A stretch of 64,000 bases of DNA from Croceibacterium ferulae. GTDB taxonomy: Bacteria; Pseudomonadota; Alphaproteobacteria; Sphingomonadales; Sphingomonadaceae. Every line of letters starts with the position of its first letter. Position 1 is the first letter of the stretch. The notes beneath the pieces were generated by a model. That model was not told where the DNA came from. It worked only from the letters and a program-made list of their open reading frames with translations, and ran no database searches. The stretch lies in the NCBI RefSeq assembly GCF_003660445.1, contig NZ_QZVQ01000009.1, positions 124,001 to 188,000 of the forward strand. The letters are read 5' to 3'. The position numbers and the translations under genes were made by a program. This document shows positions 32,762 through 40,223 of the stretch, in pieces.

Positions 32762-34579
32762 ATGGCCGCCCCCCAACCCTTTGTTCTGCTCGACGATGCC
32801 AGTGCCGGCGGCGCGGGCGCTCTGCTGCTGCAGGCGCCCGTGCAAGTGTTCGTCGCGCGTCAGCCGCACGAGGTGCTGCCGGTGCTGGCAGCGGCAGATG
32901 CCGCGCGGCGGACCAGCGGCGGCACGCTGGCCGGCTACCTCGCTTACGAGGCGGGCCTCGCGCTGGAGCCGCGCCTGGCCGATCGCGCGGCGCCGCGCAG
33001 CGGTGCGGCCGGGCCGCTGGTGTGGTTCGGCCTGTTCGCGCATGCCGAGCCGATCGCCGACCTGCCGGCCTGGCTGGCGGCGCAGGATAGCGGCGCCGGC
33101 GGAGACATCGCCGCCAGCATCGGCCCGCTCGCTCCGGCGCGCACGATTGGCGACTATCTGGGCGCGTTCGACCAGTTGCAGGACGCCATTGCCGCGGGCG
33201 ACATCTACCAGGCGAACCTGACCCTGCCGCTGGTTGGCGGTGCCACCGGCGATCCCTTCGCGCTCTATGCCGCCATACGTGGCGATGCGCGGGGCGGGCA
33301 TGGCGCGCTGGTGTTCGACGGGTCGCACTGGCTGCTAAGCTTCAGCCCCGAACTGTTCTTCGCGCTGGATGGCGGCACCATCACGACCCGCCCGATGAAG
33401 GGCACTCGCCCGCGCGGGGCCGACGCGGCGCAGGATGCGGCGCTCGCCGCCGAACTCGCTGCCTCGGCCAAGGAACGGGCGGAGAACCTGATGATCACGG
33501 ACCTGCTGCGCAACGATCTGGCGCGGGTCGCCAGGGCCGGCAGCGTGCGGGTGAGCGATGCCTTTGCGGTGGAAACCTATCCCACCATCCATGCCATGAC
33601 CTCCACCGTCAGCGCCGATCTGGCGCCGGGCCGGGGCGCGATGGACGTGCTGCGCGCGCTGTTCCCCTGCGGCTCGATCACCGGCGCCCCCAAGATCCGT
33701 GCCATGGAACTGATCGACGCGGTCGAACCCGATGCGCGCGGTCCCTATTGCGGGGCGATCGGCCGGATCGGCACGGATGCCGGCGGGGCCGAGCGGGCGA
33801 GCTTCTCCGTCGCCATCCGCACCGTTCGCCTGACCCCGGGCGAGAATGGCCGACACGGGGCGGTCATGGGCGTGGGCGGCGCCATCGTGGCCGACAGTGA
33901 TGGCATGGCCGAGTGGCGGGAAACGCAGGTCAAGGGCGGCTTCCTGCGCGGGCGCGCCGGTGGGCACGACCTGATCGAGACGATGCGCGCCACGCCTGAT
34001 GCCGGGGTCGCGCTGCTGGGCCTGCATCTCGACCGGCTGGAGCGGAGCGCCGCGGAACTGGGCCTTGCCTGCGACCGTGCCGCCATCGCCGCCGCGATCG
34101 AGCAGGCGATCGGCCACCTCGCCGCGCCTGCCCGGCTGCGGGTGGTGCTGGCGCGATCGGGCGCGCTGGCGCTGGAAAGCGGGCCCTTGCCGGCGGTCTT
34201 GGGCGAGCCGGTGCCGGTGGTGCCGGTGCCCTTGCCGGTCAGCCCCGGCGACTGGCGGCTGCGGCACAAGACCACTGACCGGGCCTTCTATGCGGAGGCG
34301 CTGACTGCCGCCCAGGAAGCCGGGGCGCAGGAGGCCGTGCTGGTGCGGCCTGACGGCTTCGTCACCGAGGGCAGCTTCACCTCTATCTTCGTCGAACGCG
34401 CCGGCCGCCTGGTAACTCCGCCGCTGGCGCATGGCCTGTTACCGGGCGTCGCCCGGCGCGCGCTGCTGGAGGAAGGCCGCGCCACCGAAGGCGCGCTGAC
34501 GCTGGACGATCTCGCCGGCGGCTTCCTGCTCGGTAATGCCCTGCGTGGCCTGATGCCCGCGAAACTGATGGAACCATGA
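32762..34579 (+). CDS. pabBC: fused aminodeoxychorismate synthase component I / 4-amino-4-deoxychorismate lyase
   Basis: This 605-residue fusion makes p-aminobenzoate for folate. Residues 1-400 are PabB: IAAGDIYQANLTLPL, PMKGTRPRG, ENLMITDLLRNDL and GSITGAPKIRAMELID form the chorismate pocket. Residues about 405-600 are a class-IV PLP enzyme (PabC) with ETMRATPDAGVALLGLHLDR, the PLP Lys in RHKTTDR and FLLGNALRGL. No pabA glutaminase gene is adjacent, so ammonia must come from a TrpG/PabA encoded elsewhere. AGGAG precedes ATG 32762, and the stop overlaps the next start (ATGA). Confidence 0.92.
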   Translation: MAAPQPFVLLDDASAGGAGALLLQAPVQVFVARQPHEVLPVLAAADAARRTSGGTLAGYLAYEAGLALEPRLADRAAPRSGAAGPLVWFGLFAHAEPIADLPAWLAAQDSGAGGDIAASIGPLAPARTIGDYLGAFDQLQDAIAAGDIYQANLTLPLVGGATGDPFALYAAIRGDARGGHGALVFDGSHWLLSFSPELFFALDGGTITTRPMKGTRPRGADAAQDAALAAELAASAKERAENLMITDLLRNDLARVARAGSVRVSDAFAVETYPTIHAMTSTVSADLAPGRGAMDVLRALFPCGSITGAPKIRAMELIDAVEPDARGPYCGAIGRIGTDAGGAERASFSVAIRTVRLTPGENGRHGAVMGVGGAIVADSDGMAEWRETQVKGGFLRGRAGGHDLIETMRATPDAGVALLGLHLDRLERSAAELGLACDRAAIAAAIEQAIGHLAAPARLRVVLARSGALALESGPLPAVLGEPVPVVPVPLPVSPGDWRLRHKTTDRAFYAEALTAAQEAGAQEAVLVRPDGFVTEGSFTSIFVERAGRLVTPPLAHGLLPGVARRALLEEGRATEGALTLDDLAGGFLLGNALRGLMPAKLMEP

Positions 34580-35751
34580 CAACCCATCTCAGCCCCGCGC
34601 TGCAGCGCATCGCCGCCTCACCGACCACCGCCATGACCGACCGGGCCAGCGCGCTGCGGGCGGAAGGGCGCGACATTATCTCGCTGTCGGTGGGGGAACC
34701 GGATTTCGCCACTCCGCCGCATGTGCTGGCCGCCGCCCATGCCGCGCTGGATGCGGGCGACACGCGCTACACCCCCGTCACCGGCACCGCGGCGCTGAAG
34801 CAGGCTGTCGCTCTGCATTTCGCGCGCGACCTGGGGCTGCCAACCGATCCCGCACAGGTGATCGTCACCGCCGGCGGCAAGCAGGCGATCTTCGAGGCGC
34901 TGGCCGCCACGGTGAGCGAGGGCGATGAGGTCATCATCCCCGCGCCCTGGTGGGTATCCTACCCGCAGATGGTCCGCTTCGCCGGCGGCACGGTGGTGCC
35001 CCTGCAGACCAGCGCGGCCGATGGCTTCCGCTTCGAGGCCGCCGCGTTGGAGGTGCTGATCACACCGCGCACACGCTGGTTGCTGCTGAACAGCCCCGGC
35101 AACCCGACCGGCGCGGTGTTTCCGCCGGCGATGCTGGACGATGTGGCGGAGGTGCTGCGCCGGCATCCCCATGTGCTGGTGATGTCGGACGATATCTACG
35201 CGCCGCTGATCTATACCGGGCAGGCCCACGTCACCCTGGCCGCCCGCCACCCGGATCTGGCGGAGCGCGTGCTGACCGTCTCGGGTGTGTCGAAGAGCCA
35301 TGCAATGACCGGTTTCCGCATCGGCGTCGCCACTGGCCCTGCCTGGCTGATCGAGGCGATGGGCCGGCTGCAATCCAACGCCTGCGGCAACCCCGCCTCC
35401 ATCAGCCAGGCGGCTGCCGTGGCGGCGTTCAATGGCCCGCAGGATTTCCTGTCCGGATGGCGGGAGACGTTCCGCAGCCGTCGGGACATGGTCGTGGCCG
35501 CTGTGAATGCGGAACCGGGGCTGTCCACCCCTGTGCCCGATGGCGCCTTCTACTGCCTGGTCGATGCCGCGCCGCTGCACGACCGTTTCGGCGGTGACGA
35601 CACCAAGCTGGCGCTGCACCTGCTGGAACATGGCGTGGCGGTGGTCGCCGCCAGTGCCTTCGGCGGCAGCTTCGGCTTCCGCATCAGCTTTGCTGCGGAC
35701 GAGGCGCTGCTGGCGGATGCCATGCGCCGGATCGCGGCGGCGGTGCAGTAA
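34576..35751 (+). CDS. class I/II aminotransferase (aspartate-type)
   Basis: This 391-residue fold-I PLP enzyme has SVGEPDFATPPHV near the N-terminus, NSPGNPTGAVFPP, and the PLP lysine in VSGVSKSHAMTGFRIGV (Lys240). It closes with an Arg in GFRISFAADEALL that binds the alpha-carboxylate. It matches the Ib aspartate aminotransferase subgroup common in alphaproteobacteria; the exact acceptor is not certain. It overlaps pabBC by 4 bp, so the two are co-translated, and its last 22 codons overlap the opposing hydrolase gene. Confidence 0.9.
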   Translation: MTTHLSPALQRIAASPTTAMTDRASALRAEGRDIISLSVGEPDFATPPHVLAAAHAALDAGDTRYTPVTGTAALKQAVALHFARDLGLPTDPAQVIVTAGGKQAIFEALAATVSEGDEVIIPAPWWVSYPQMVRFAGGTVVPLQTSAADGFRFEAAALEVLITPRTRWLLLNSPGNPTGAVFPPAMLDDVAEVLRRHPHVLVMSDDIYAPLIYTGQAHVTLAARHPDLAERVLTVSGVSKSHAMTGFRIGVATGPAWLIEAMGRLQSNACGNPASISQAAAVAAFNGPQDFLSGWRETFRSRRDMVVAAVNAEPGLSTPVPDGAFYCLVDAAPLHDRFGGDDTKLALHLLEHGVAVVAASAFGGSFGFRISFAADEALLADAMRRIAAAVQ

Positions 35752-36619
35752 GGCCGGGGGGCCGGATCCGGACGAAGTCGAGGATCTGACCGGCAACCCA
35801 GGAAGGCTCCTCCAGGTGCAGCCAGTGGGTTGCGCCGTCATGGATGATCAGCTCCGCGTCGCGGCATTGCGCGGCGCTTGCCTCCGCCAGTTCCGGCAGC
35901 AACGCCTGGTCCTGCCGCCCCCACAGGATCCGCACCGGAACCTCGATGGTCCCAAGTGGCCGGCGCGACCGGCGCATCAGGGCCCGGTAATAGTCGAGCA
36001 TGGCCGTGAGCCGCCCCGGCTGCGCCCATTGCTCCTTGTACCGGGCGAGATCATCAGCACTGAAGGTGCCGGGCCGCGCCGTCCTGGCGAGCATGAGTTC
36101 CAGCGCGCGGAAGTTGCGCGCGGAGAGCACCGCCTCCGGCAGGAAGGGAAGCTGGAAGAAGCCGATATAGGCGCTGCGCAGCGCTTGCTGCGGCCTGTGG
36201 CGGATGACGGCGCGCATCACGTCCAGATGCGGCGCGTCGAGGATGACGAGCCTGCTCACCCGCTCCGGGTGGAAGGCCGCCACTGCCCAGGCCACGATCC
36301 CGCCCCAGTCATGGCCGACGAGATCGAACTGCCGGATGTCCAGCGCATCGGCGAGCGCGACAATGTCGCCCGTCAGGTGATCCAGATGATAGGAGGACAC
36401 GCCTTTAGGACAGTCGCTGCGGCCATAGCCCCGCATGTCCGGGACGATCACCCTCAGGCCGGCGGTCGCCAATGCGGGGATCTGCTTGCGCCAGCTCCAC
36501 CAGAACTCAGGGAAGCCATGCAGCAGGATGATCGGCGGGCCGTCTTCCGGCCCGGCCTGCACGTAATGGAGGCGCGTACCGGCGGCGTCCACGAAGCTGT
36601 GGCGGAAGCCGTCCGGCAT
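35684..36619 (-). CDS. alpha/beta hydrolase, epoxide hydrolase/dehalogenase-like
   Basis: This 311-residue enzyme has the oxyanion motif LLHGFPEFWWSWRKQ (about 33-47), an Asp nucleophile in VGHDWGGIVAW (Asp104) and the final His in ATHWLHLEEP. An Asp nucleophile points to soluble epoxide hydrolase or fluoroacetate dehalogenase relatives rather than esterases. The last 25 or so residues (PPGLTAPPPRSGAWHPPAAP and beyond) are Pro-rich, run antisense to the 3' end of the aminotransferase gene and look like read-through past the normal family end. It starts 4 bp after uvsE on the same strand. Confidence 0.85.
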   Translation of the reverse strand: MPDGFRHSFVDAAGTRLHYVQAGPEDGPPIILLHGFPEFWWSWRKQIPALATAGLRVIVPDMRGYGRSDCPKGVSSYHLDHLTGDIVALADALDIRQFDLVGHDWGGIVAWAVAAFHPERVSRLVILDAPHLDVMRAVIRHRPQQALRSAYIGFFQLPFLPEAVLSARNFRALELMLARTARPGTFSADDLARYKEQWAQPGRLTAMLDYYRALMRRSRRPLGTIEVPVRILWGRQDQALLPELAEASAAQCRDAELIIHDGATHWLHLEEPSWVAGQILDFVRIRPPGLTAPPPRSGAWHPPAAPRPQQS

Positions 36620-36623
36620 CGCG

Positions 36624-37748
36624 CTACTCCGCCGCTTCGCTGTAGCCTTCGTCCACGTCCGGCTCCTCCTCCGCATCGGCATTGGCCAGCACCAGCGCCT
36701 CGTCGGCCAGCGCGGCGTCGGTGACGCCGAAGCGGGCGGCGACATCGGGGGCGTAGCGGACCAGGTCGCCGCGCAGGCGTAGCAGCGACAGGTCCTTGCT
36801 CTTGCCTTCCAGCATCACGTCGAACACCAGCCCTTCGGCCATGCGCATGAAGGTGGCGAATTCGAACGGGTTGGTGAAATCGCTGTGCCCGGTCCATACC
36901 GGCGGGCGCAGCACCGTCTTTATGCGAGCGCCGGCCTTGGGCTTGGTCAGCAGCAGCTCGCCCTTCTTCGGCTTCTTGCCAGGCACGATCTTCTGCTTGA
37001 TCTCACGCAGTTCCGTGCGAGGGCTGGAGAAGTGCATCTTGGGTCGGCAGCCTTCGGGCCAGGTGTTGATGAACTTCTCGAACGTGTCGCGGATCTCCAG
37101 CCGCTCGGGATTGAGGCACCAGAAGTGCTGGTAATCGAATACCAGCCGCACGCCGGTCCGCTCGTGAATCCATAGCGCGTCGGCGGCGCTGAAGCGGATG
37201 TCGTCATTTTCCAGCACCAGCCGGCGCTGCACATGTTCGGGGCACTTGTTCCACCCTTCGATCCAGCGCGCGCGCGACGCCTCGGGATCGCCATAGACGC
37301 CGCCGACATGGGTGATCATCACCGCCTCGTCATCCAGCTCCATGCGGTCCAGCATTTCGGCCTGGGACGACAGGTCCCAGATGCTCTTGGCGGTCAGTTC
37401 CGGGTCGGGCGAGTTCAGCAGCACATACTGGCTGGGGTGGAAGGACAGGCGGATGCCCAGATCCTTCGCCTTCTTGCCGAACGCGCGCAGTTCCGCATTG
37501 GAATCCGCCACCATGGAATGGAATTGCGGCATGTCGGGATGGGTGGCGTAAGGCGCGATGTCGGATGACAGGCGGTACATGTCGATCCGCACCTTGGCGA
37601 GGTAGTCGAGCACGCCGTCCAGCAGCTCCAGCGAGCATTTGAGGTGCGGGTCCTTCTGCCAGCGGCGGGTGTCCTGCGTCTTCACGCCGGGGCGGCCCAT
37701 GACCTTCACGGGGAAGCCCAGGCGCAGGGGGTAGGATGGATCGGTCAT
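36624..37748 (-). CDS. uvsE: UV damage endonuclease UvsE/UVDE
   Basis: This 374-residue TIM-barrel endonuclease nicks DNA 5' to UV photoproducts and some other lesions. Metal-binding and family motifs include MYRLSSDIAPYATHP, LSFHPSQYVLLNSP, ITHVGGVYGD, LVLENDD and FDYQHFWCLNPE. It is longer than the roughly 300-residue core, with an acidic tail (ADAEEEPDVDEGYSEAAE). The next gene, a hydrolase, starts 4 bp after it, so they are one operon. ATG 37748 nearly abuts the divergent pseudouridine synthase region. Confidence 0.93.
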   Translation of the reverse strand: MTDPSYPLRLGFPVKVMGRPGVKTQDTRRWQKDPHLKCSLELLDGVLDYLAKVRIDMYRLSSDIAPYATHPDMPQFHSMVADSNAELRAFGKKAKDLGIRLSFHPSQYVLLNSPDPELTAKSIWDLSSQAEMLDRMELDDEAVMITHVGGVYGDPEASRARWIEGWNKCPEHVQRRLVLENDDIRFSAADALWIHERTGVRLVFDYQHFWCLNPERLEIRDTFEKFINTWPEGCRPKMHFSSPRTELREIKQKIVPGKKPKKGELLLTKPKAGARIKTVLRPPVWTGHSDFTNPFEFATFMRMAEGLVFDVMLEGKSKDLSLLRLRGDLVRYAPDVAARFGVTDAALADEALVLANADAEEEPDVDEGYSEAAE

Positions 37749-37809
37749 GCCCCAGCAACGCGGCTGCCTGCCATATCGGTCCTGCGAAAAGCCTGTTAAG
37801 GGCGCGGCC

Positions 37810-38478
37810 ATGACCCTGCCGATCCTGTACGAAGATGCCGAAGCGCTGATCATCAACAAGCCTGCGGGGCTGTCGATCGACCGGCCCCGCGCCGGCGGCC
37901 CGGCGTTGAGCGACCACCTGCCCGGCCTGCGGCTGGGCTTCCAGCGGGAGCCCGCAGCGGTGCACCGGCTGGATACCGACACGTCCGGCTGCCTGCTGCT
38001 GGCGCGCAACCCCAAGGCGCTGAAGCGCTTTTCCGCCGCGTTCGAGGCGCGCCTGCCGGTGAAGCGCTATCTGGGCATCCTGGCCGGCGTACCGGCGGAA
38101 ACCGAGGGCACGATCGAGCTGAACCTGTCCAAGATCAGCAGCGCGGACGATGGCTGGCGGATGATCCCGGCGAAGAAGGGCAAGCCGGCGCTGACCCGCT
38201 GGCGCGTGCTGGACGTGCAGGGCGGGCGTGCGCTGGTGGAGTTCCTGCCGGAAACCGGGCGTACGCACCAGATCCGCGTCCATGCCGCCAGCGGCATCGG
38301 CATCCCGCTGCTGGGTGATCCGGTCTATGGCCAGAAGGCCGGCATCCGGCGCACGATGCTGCATGCCGCCGCGCTGACCATGCCGCGTGAAGGCAAGGAC
38401 CCGGCCGCCGCGGTCGCGCCGATGCCGGCCGATTTCGCCGCGCATGGCTTCACGGACCCGGCCTCCGCCGATGGATGA
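37810..38478 (+). CDS. RluA-family RNA pseudouridine synthase
   Basis: This 222-residue synthase converts specific uridines in rRNA or tRNA to pseudouridine. Its catalytic motif is VHRLDTDTSGCLLLARNP (Asp55), and EFLPETGRTHQIRVHAASGI is the second family motif. It lacks the N-terminal S4 domain, as in the RluA/RluE-like short forms. The target uridine cannot be predicted. Its stop overlaps the arfB start by 8 bp. Confidence 0.9.
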   Translation: MTLPILYEDAEALIINKPAGLSIDRPRAGGPALSDHLPGLRLGFQREPAAVHRLDTDTSGCLLLARNPKALKRFSAAFEARLPVKRYLGILAGVPAETEGTIELNLSKISSADDGWRMIPAKKGKPALTRWRVLDVQGGRALVEFLPETGRTHQIRVHAASGIGIPLLGDPVYGQKAGIRRTMLHAAALTMPREGKDPAAAVAPMPADFAAHGFTDPASADG

Positions 38479-38875
38479 CGTTGTCGCCCGTGCACTGGCC
38501 TTGGCGAGCGAAAGCTTCGTCACCGCCAGCGGCCCGGGCGGGCAGAACGTCAACAAGGTGGCGAGTGCGGTGCAGTTGCGGGTGAACATCTACCAGCTGC
38601 GCCTGGCGCCGGAGGTGTTTCACCGGCTGAAAGGCCTGGCGGGCAGCCGGCTGAACGGTCGCGGGGAGATCATGATCGATGCACGCCGCCACCGGACGCA
38701 GGAGGCCAACCGCGCCGATGCCCGCGAACGGATGGCGGAACTGATCACGGAAGCGCTGGTGGTGCCCAAGACCCGCGCCAAGAGCCGCGTGAACCGCGTG
38801 GGCAAGATGCAGCGGCTGGCCGGCAAGAAGGTCCGCAGCACCGTGAAGGCCAATCGTGGCAAGGTCGACTGGTAG
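38471..38875 (+). CDS. arfB: alternative ribosome-rescue hydrolase ArfB (YaeJ)
   Basis: This 134-residue protein carries the class-I release-factor catalytic loop [20 protein letters not shown] (Gly-Gly-Gln at 23-25) without codon-recognition domains. It has a basic C-terminal tail ([20 protein letters not shown]) that enters the empty mRNA channel. It releases peptides from ribosomes stalled on truncated mRNAs. It overlaps the pseudouridine synthase gene by 8 bp and precedes rpmG, so the neighbourhood is translation-related. Confidence 0.92.
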   Translation: MDDVVARALALASESFVTASGPGGQNVNKVASAVQLRVNIYQLRLAPEVFHRLKGLAGSRLNGRGEIMIDARRHRTQEANRADARERMAELITEALVVPKTRAKSRVNRVGKMQRLAGKKVRSTVKANRGKVDW

Positions 38876-38903
38876 GGTTCGATCTTGACTCTCGTGCAGC
38901 GCT

Positions 38904-38943
38904 GACGCACAGGCGCACCCGATGGGCGGCGCCTCTGTGCGTC
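38904..38943 (+). other. strong hairpin between arfB and rpmG
   Basis: GACGCACAGGCGC (38904-38916) pairs with GCGCC-TC-TGTGCGTC (38929-38943): 13 bp with a 2-base bulge and a 12-base loop. The following bases (GCCCCTGTTGTTTCGGG) are only moderately T-rich. It may be a weak terminator for arfB or a leader structure for rpmG. A TTGACT lies just upstream at 38885-38890. Confidence 0.45.
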
Positions 38944-38997
38944 GCCCCTGTTGTTTCGGGCGTGTCTCGCCCCCAGACTGATAGTGGAATTGGACCC

Positions 38998-39165
38998 ATG
39001 GCGAAGCCCGCAACCATCAAGATCCGGCTGAACTCCACGGCCGATACCGGTTTCTTCTATGTCACCAAGAAGAACCCGCGCAACACGACGGAGAAGATGA
39101 CGTTCCGCAAGTACGATCCCGTCGTGCGCAAGCATGTCGAGTTCAAGGAAGGCAAGATCAAGTAA
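38998..39165 (+). CDS. rpmG: 50S ribosomal protein L33, cysteine-free form
   Basis: This 55-residue L33 of the large ribosomal subunit ([20 protein letters not shown], then VTKKNPRN and [16 protein letters not shown]) has the usual length and pattern. It has no cysteines, so it is the zinc-independent form, as expected for alphaproteobacteria. ATG 38998 is chosen; an open frame upstream to 38962 has no family support. The leader between arfB and this gene holds a strong hairpin. Confidence 0.95.
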   Translation: MAKPATIKIRLNSTADTGFFYVTKKNPRNTTEKMTFRKYDPVVRKHVEFKEGKIK

Positions 39166-39271
39166 GCTGCCGGTCCTGCCGATTCGCGTGGCCCGGATCA
39201 TCCCGCTGGGGAACACCGGGCGCGCGGCAGGATTAAGCTGCGGTTCAATGCCACTGGCACAGGGCCGCATC

Positions 39272-39928
39272 ATGATCACTCGCACTCTTCTGCTTTCCGC
39301 CGCCGCCTTCACGCTGGCGGCCCCGCTGGCGATCCTTGCTCCGGCCAGTCCGGCTCAGGCACAGGCCCGTGCGCAGTCCCGCGGCGACCAGCTCGATCAG
39401 GTGGTGAGCGCATTGCGCGCCATCAACACGATGCAGGCGGACTTCACCCAGACCGATCGCAGCGGCCAGACGGTTGGCGGCACGCTGACCCTGAAACGGC
39501 CCGGCCGCATCCGATTCCAGTACAGCCGCGACGTGAACATGCTGGTCGTGTCGGACGGGCGCGCGCTGACGCTGATCGACTACGATGTGCGGCAGGTGCA
39601 GCGTTATCCGATCAGCAATTCGCCCCTCGGTGCGCTGCTCGATCCGAATCGCGACGTGCGCCGGTTCGGCCAGCTTGTGTCCACCGGCAATCCCAACGTC
39701 ATCAGCGTGGCGGTCAAGGATCCGGGGAAGCCGGAATATGGCACGATCACGCTGGTCTTCACCCGTGATGCCGGTGCGCCGGGCGGGCTGGAGCTGACCA
39801 GCTGGGTGGCGCTGGACGCGCAGAACACGCGTACCACCGTGCGGCTGTCCAACCAGCGGTACGGAATGGCCGTGCCCGACCGGACCTTCACCTACAACGA
39901 CCCGCGGCGCACCACCAACCGGCGCTGA
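39272..39928 (+). CDS. lolA: outer-membrane lipoprotein carrier LolA
   Basis: This 218-residue periplasmic chaperone takes lipoproteins from the LolCDE complex to the outer membrane. It has a signal peptide (ITRTLLLSAAAFTLAAPLAI, then PASPAQAQA), the INTMQADFTQTDRSGQTVGG start of the LolA fold, LKRPGRIRFQYSRD and DYDVRQVQRYPISNSPLG. No gene for LolB or LolCDE is nearby. A roughly 200-nt structured region ending in a terminator follows, so it may carry a long structured 3' UTR. Confidence 0.9.
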   Translation: MITRTLLLSAAAFTLAAPLAILAPASPAQAQARAQSRGDQLDQVVSALRAINTMQADFTQTDRSGQTVGGTLTLKRPGRIRFQYSRDVNMLVVSDGRALTLIDYDVRQVQRYPISNSPLGALLDPNRDVRRFGQLVSTGNPNVISVAVKDPGKPEYGTITLVFTRDAGAPGGLELTSWVALDAQNTRTTVRLSNQRYGMAVPDRTFTYNDPRRTTNRR

Positions 39929-39996
39929 GACACACGGTTACAAGAATGGGCTGTGCTATTCATTCTGCAGCAAGCCCGCCAGCCATATATCGATTG

Positions 39997-40118
39997 CACA
40001 AGGTGCGGCGCGGCAGGTTTTCCCCCCTGTTGCCCTGCCGCCTGCCACAGCGCCTTGTGAAGCGTGACGAACGCTCAAGAGGAACCCCCGTCCCACAGCC
40101 CCGGGACGGGGGTTTTTT
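39997..40118 (+). ncRNA. candidate structured small RNA or 3' UTR ending in a terminator
   Basis: Three successive stem-loops fit within 122 bases. First is a long hairpin with outer stem CACAAGGTGC / GCGCCTTGTG (39997-40006, 40050-40059) and inner stem CGGCAGG / CCTGCCG (40011-40017, 40034-40040). Second is AGCGT-GACGA-ACGCT (40061-40075). Third is the terminator at 40083. No open frame explains it. It could be an independent RNA (a weak TATATC lies at 39987-39992) or the end of the lolA transcript. It lacks the SRP, tmRNA and RNase P signatures I know. Confidence 0.5.
40083..40118 (+). terminator. Rho-independent terminator
   Basis: A 12-bp perfect stem (AACCCCCGTCCC / GGGACGGGGGTT) with an 8-base loop is followed by TTTT. 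It ends the lolA transcript and/or the candidate small RNA. Confidence 0.88.
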
Positions 40119-40139
40119 GTGCCTGGCGTCTATCCCGCA

Positions 40140-40209
40140 TCGTCATTGCGAGCGTAGCGAAGCGATCCGGGCCACCGACTCTTACGCCTGCGGCTCCTCG
40201 CAATGACGA
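40140..40209. repeat. palindromic REP/MITE-like element
   Basis: A perfect 13-bp inverted repeat (TCGTCATTGCGAG at 40140-40152, CTCGCAATGACGA at 40197-40209) encloses 44 bases that include GCGTAGCGAAGCGATCC. This CATTGCGAGCGTAGCGAAGC type of sequence is, as I recall, a dispersed intergenic repeat in alphaproteobacterial genomes. Only one copy is visible here, directly after the terminator and before the histidine kinase stop. Confidence 0.6.
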
Positions 40210-40223
40210 AATTGTTGGTAGCG

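Noticed and set aside
38876-38903. TTGACT at 38885 as the rpmG promoter.
   Set aside because: No acceptable -10 element lies 16-18 bases downstream; that position falls in the hairpin stem.
39929-40120. Signal recognition particle RNA, 6S RNA or tmRNA downstream of lolA.
   Set aside because: The SRP tetraloop region, tmRNA tag and 6S central bubble are not evident. Only a generic structured RNA can be claimed.
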